Assembly (NCBI GenBank): GCA_044353165.1
Contig: JBILCM010000096.1
Location: 1 to 8,017, forward strand
Source: JBILCM01 sp044353165
GTDB lineage: Bacteria; Bacillota; Bacilli; Paenibacillales; YIM-B00363
DNA: 8,017 bases
Direction of reading: 5' to 3'
Numbering within the stretch: position 1 is the stretch's first letter; each line of letters begins with the position of its first letter. Position numbers and translations under genes: made by a program. The notes below the pieces were generated by a model. The model was not told where the DNA came from. It did not search any database and worked only from the letters and a program-made list of their open reading frames with translations. Below are positions 6,012 to 8,017 of this stretch, in pieces.

Positions 6012-7475
6012 TTATTTATCCGGCATTCGTCTACGATCTTGCGGTTTCGGAATGACTGCACGATATTTTTGGGAGAGAAATGGACGGCGAATGAGAATAT
6101 CCAAAAGCGCACGACCATTGAAAGGAATAAATGGGAAAAGGTAAGGTGCACTGTAAGCACGCTGTGAAATCAGAAACAACATTACAACTGTGATTCCAAC
6201 GACAAATCCAGATAAACCAAAGATGGCAACAGAGATTAACAATCCAATCCTTACAATGCGATTAGCTAAACCTAATTCGTAACTGGGGGTTGCAAACATT
6301 CCCACAGCAGCTACAGCCATGTAAAGTATAACTTCATTCACAAATAATCCCGCTTTGATCGCAATCTCACCGATTAAAATCGCAGCAATAAGTCCCATCG
6401 CCGTCGCCAGCGGAGTAGGCGTGTGAATCGCTGCCAATCGCATGAGATCAACACCCACCTCTACGATGAGAAATTGTGCTAATAACGGAATTTTTCCAGT
6501 CTCTTGCGGACCGATAAAACCCAGAGTCGCTGGTTTCAATTCCGGTCTGATAACGAGTAAAAACCACAAAGGCAATAATAATAATGAAGCAAAAATACCA
6601 AAAAAACGAACCCATCTTAAATACGTGCCAACGAAAGGGGTTTGCCGATATTCCTCAGCATGTTGAACATGATGAAAAAACGTCGTCGGTAAAATAATTA
6701 CGCTAGGGCTTGTATCAACAAATATACAAATATGCCCTTCCAAAAGATGATAAGCAGCGACATCGGGTCGTTCTGTATAGCGAACCGAAGGAAATGGATT
6801 CCATTTTTTCCCTAAAATCGCTTCTTCTAATTCTTTATCTGCCATGGCGATACCGTCAACGTCAATTGCATTCATTTTTTGTTTGATCATTCTCAATAGA
6901 CGCTGATCTACGATGTCATTAATATAAGCAATCGAAACATCAGTTTGGGTGCGACGTCCAACTTTGTTCATCTCGAATGTCAACCCCGGATCTCGCAGAC
7001 GTCTCCTAACCAAGGTAATATTCGTTAACAACGTTTCGATAAATCCGTCTCGGGCACCCCGAACGACCCGTTCAATCGATGATTCTTCTGGACTTCGTTG
7101 TGGGAACGATTTCACATCAAGCACTAAGGCCTCAGGTTGTCCCTCAACGAATAATGCACTTCCGCCGGCCAACACTTTATCGATGATTTCCGTCATGGTC
7201 GATACTTTCTCAACTTGGACATGCGGCACATAGCAATGAAACAGCAGATCCAATGCATTGGCTGACAACTCTTGTTCCTTCAATTGACTCAGTCGTGACA
7301 TAATGATCGTCAGTACATGATCTTTAACAAATCCGTTCAAATAAAAAAGCCCTGTTGACTTTCCGCCGTAACTCATCTCTCGCATTAATGCATCAAAACT
7401 GATACCAAGTCCAACCCTTGCATGAAGTGTATCTTTAACTTCCAATAAGCTTAATGGAATTCGATCATTCATCAC
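6012..7475 (-). CDS. spoVAF: SpoVAF, stage V sporulation protein AF (GerA-family spore membrane protein)
   Basis: Paralogue of the A subunits of GerA-type germinant receptors, made in the forespore and placed in the spore inner membrane, where it helps germination; in B. subtilis it is reported to partner with FigP in an ion channel that amplifies the germination signal. Numbered from the ATG at 7481 (489 residues, normal length), a cytosolic N-terminal domain covers about 1-285 with the family block PEESSIERVVRGARDGFIETLLTN (131-154), NITLVRRRLRDP (154-165) and GRRTQTDVSIAYI (176-188). Hydrophobic segments follow at about 292-312, 332-350, 359-378, 383-398 and 410-438, then a basic cytosolic tail. 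GAGAGGGG ends one base before the ATG at 7481, too close to serve it; GTG 7475 (7 bases) or ATG 7472 fit better. It starts shortly after spoVAB, without the usual spoVAC-AD-AE genes in between. Confidence 0.94.
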   Translation of the reverse strand: MMNDRIPLSLLEVKDTLHARVGLGISFDALMREMSYGGKSTGLFYLNGFVKDHVLTIIMSRLSQLKEQELSANALDLLFHCYVPHVQVEKVSTMTEIIDKVLAGGSALFVEGQPEALVLDVKSFPQRSPEESSIERVVRGARDGFIETLLTNITLVRRRLRDPGLTFEMNKVGRRTQTDVSIAYINDIVDQRLLRMIKQKMNAIDVDGIAMADKELEEAILGKKWNPFPSVRYTERPDVAAYHLLEGHICIFVDTSPSVIILPTTFFHHVQHAEEYRQTPFVGTYLRWVRFFGIFASLLLLPLWFLLVIRPELKPATLGFIGPQETGKIPLLAQFLIVEVGVDLMRLAAIHTPTPLATAMGLIAAILIGEIAIKAGLFVNEVILYMAVAAVGMFATPSYELGLANRIVRIGLLISVAIFGLSGFVVGITVVMLFLISQRAYSAPYLFPFIPFNGRALLDILIRRPFLSQKYRAVIPKPQDRRRMPDK

Positions 7476-7482
7476 TTTCATG

Positions 7483-7490
7483 CCCCTCTC
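7483..7490 (-). promoter_or_regulatory. Ribosome binding site of spoVAF
   Basis: GAGAGGGG on the minus strand is 1 base from the ATG at 7481, 7 bases from the GTG at 7475 and 10 bases from the ATG at 7472. Normal spacing favours one of the latter two as the true start. Confidence 0.55.
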
Positions 7491-7518
7491 GTTGTTTCAC
7501 ATCCAATGGTTGTTCTTA

Positions 7519-7956
7519 CTATATCCGAAATACCAACCATTCAAACAACGATCCTATGACCTTGCCCAACACCATAGCAGCTAAAAGCCAAATTAAAAAA
7601 TGTTCTATACGTAATCGTCGCGTCAATATCGGAAAGACATTCAACACTTCAGTGAGAGCCGCGGCTATAGTGCCTACAAAAGCACCTGTAAGTATACCTA
7701 CGATCGTCAAAATAAATATAGGAAGATGGAAAGACCAGTCCATCAGTCCAGCAACAGAACAAAAAACAGCCCCGAAAACAACAGCAGTTTCCAAGGTTGC
7801 TCCCCGTTCCCTCGCATCAGATATTTGTGCTAGTCGCGGGATGACGTCAAGAACAACGAGAAATGCAACCAAGCCGCTGCCGACAGCAACGCCACTTGCA
7901 AGTCCCAGAAAGACAAGCAGCGCATTGGATGCCCATTCAAGTAACGTCTGCCACAT
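7519..7956 (-). CDS. spoVAB: SpoVAB, stage V sporulation protein AB
   Basis: Small integral membrane protein of the SpoVA group, which carries dipicolinic acid into the forespore and out on germination; the exact role of the AB subunit is not settled. The 145 residues agree with about 141 in B. subtilis. Recognisable family stretches are GLASGVAVGSGLVAFLVVLDVIPRL (about 18-42) and AAALTEVLNVFPILTRRL (98-115). Hydrophobic segments at about 11-38, 56-72, 78-104 and 118-137 suggest four to five membrane passes. The ATG at 7956 has a GGGGG run 8 bases ahead. Downstream, spoVAF begins after about 40 bases, where spoVAC would be expected. Expression is presumably forespore-specific under sigma G, from a promoter outside the window. 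Confidence 0.92.
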   Translation of the reverse strand: MWQTLLEWASNALLVFLGLASGVAVGSGLVAFLVVLDVIPRLAQISDARERGATLETAVVFGAVFCSVAGLMDWSFHLPIFILTIVGILTGAFVGTIAAALTEVLNVFPILTRRLRIEHFLIWLLAAMVLGKVIGSLFEWLVFRI

Positions 7957-7976
7957 GGTATCGGCCCCCAGAACGA

Positions 7977-8017
7977 CTAAGGTTTGGCTGATTTGTTATG
8001 ATCAATTTGTCGGTAAT
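7977..8017 (-). CDS. spoVAA: Possible C-terminal end of SpoVAA (cut by window edge)
   Basis: In B. subtilis spoVAA is immediately upstream of spoVAB. The frame that ends at TAG 7977-7979 reads YRQIDHNKSAKP from the window edge, which loosely resembles the Tyr-plus-charged tail of SpoVAA proteins and leaves 20 bases for the spoVAB ribosome binding site. Twelve residues are too few to prove it. Another frame stays open past this point and overlaps the spoVAB start. The call rests mainly on position. Confidence 0.35.
   Translation of the reverse strand, partial: YRQIDHNKSAKP

Noticed and set aside
7940..8017. Alternative spoVAA frame overlapping the start of spoVAB
   Set aside because: A second frame is open from the window edge to a stop inside spoVAB, but its residues show nothing I recognise; the frame ending at 7977 looks slightly more like a SpoVAA tail. 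Neither can be proved from so few codons.

Overview
The window is one co-directional block on the minus strand from an endospore-forming member of the Bacillota, most likely of the class Bacilli. The evidence is the presence of spoVA genes, a GerA-family SpoVAF, and a gene order (spoVA - spoVAF - lysA - ppiB - rib genes - scpA) that follows the Bacillus subtilis chromosome closely but in compacted form. Base composition looks moderately AT-rich. I cannot name a genus with confidence.

Layout in the direction of transcription (high to low coordinates): a probable scrap of the spoVAA 3' end (7977-8017), spoVAB (7519-7956), spoVAF (about 6012-7475), lysA (4552-5919), ppiB (4108-4539), ribD (2918-4030), ribE (2257-2910), ribBA (1010-2224), ribH (507-977), and the 5' part of scpA (1-472, running out of the window). 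All spacers are short (7 to about 92 bases). No stretch of 300 bases lacks a gene, and there is no RNA gene, mobile element or CRISPR array.

Functionally there are three blocks. SpoVAB and SpoVAF are membrane proteins of the spore dipicolinic acid transport and germination machinery. LysA makes lysine from meso-diaminopimelate, the precursor shared with peptidoglycan and dipicolinate metabolism, and PpiB is a cytosolic prolyl isomerase. RibD, RibE, RibBA and RibH together are a complete route from GTP plus ribulose 5-phosphate to riboflavin. ScpA is the kleisin of the SMC condensin complex.

Points worth a second look: (1) ribE has no conventional start codon at its conserved N-terminus; the first-methionine position is an ATT, perfectly placed behind a strong ribosome binding site that contains the ribD stop codon. 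(2) spoVAB is followed directly by spoVAF; the usual spoVAC, spoVAD, spoVAE genes in between are absent. (3) There is no FMN riboswitch in front of ribD, where only 77 bases separate it from ppiB. (4) Several genes (lysA, ribBA, spoVAF) are better started downstream of the longest reading frame. I found no convincing new biological system; this is mainly a core housekeeping and sporulation locus with unusual start-site and operon-architecture details.
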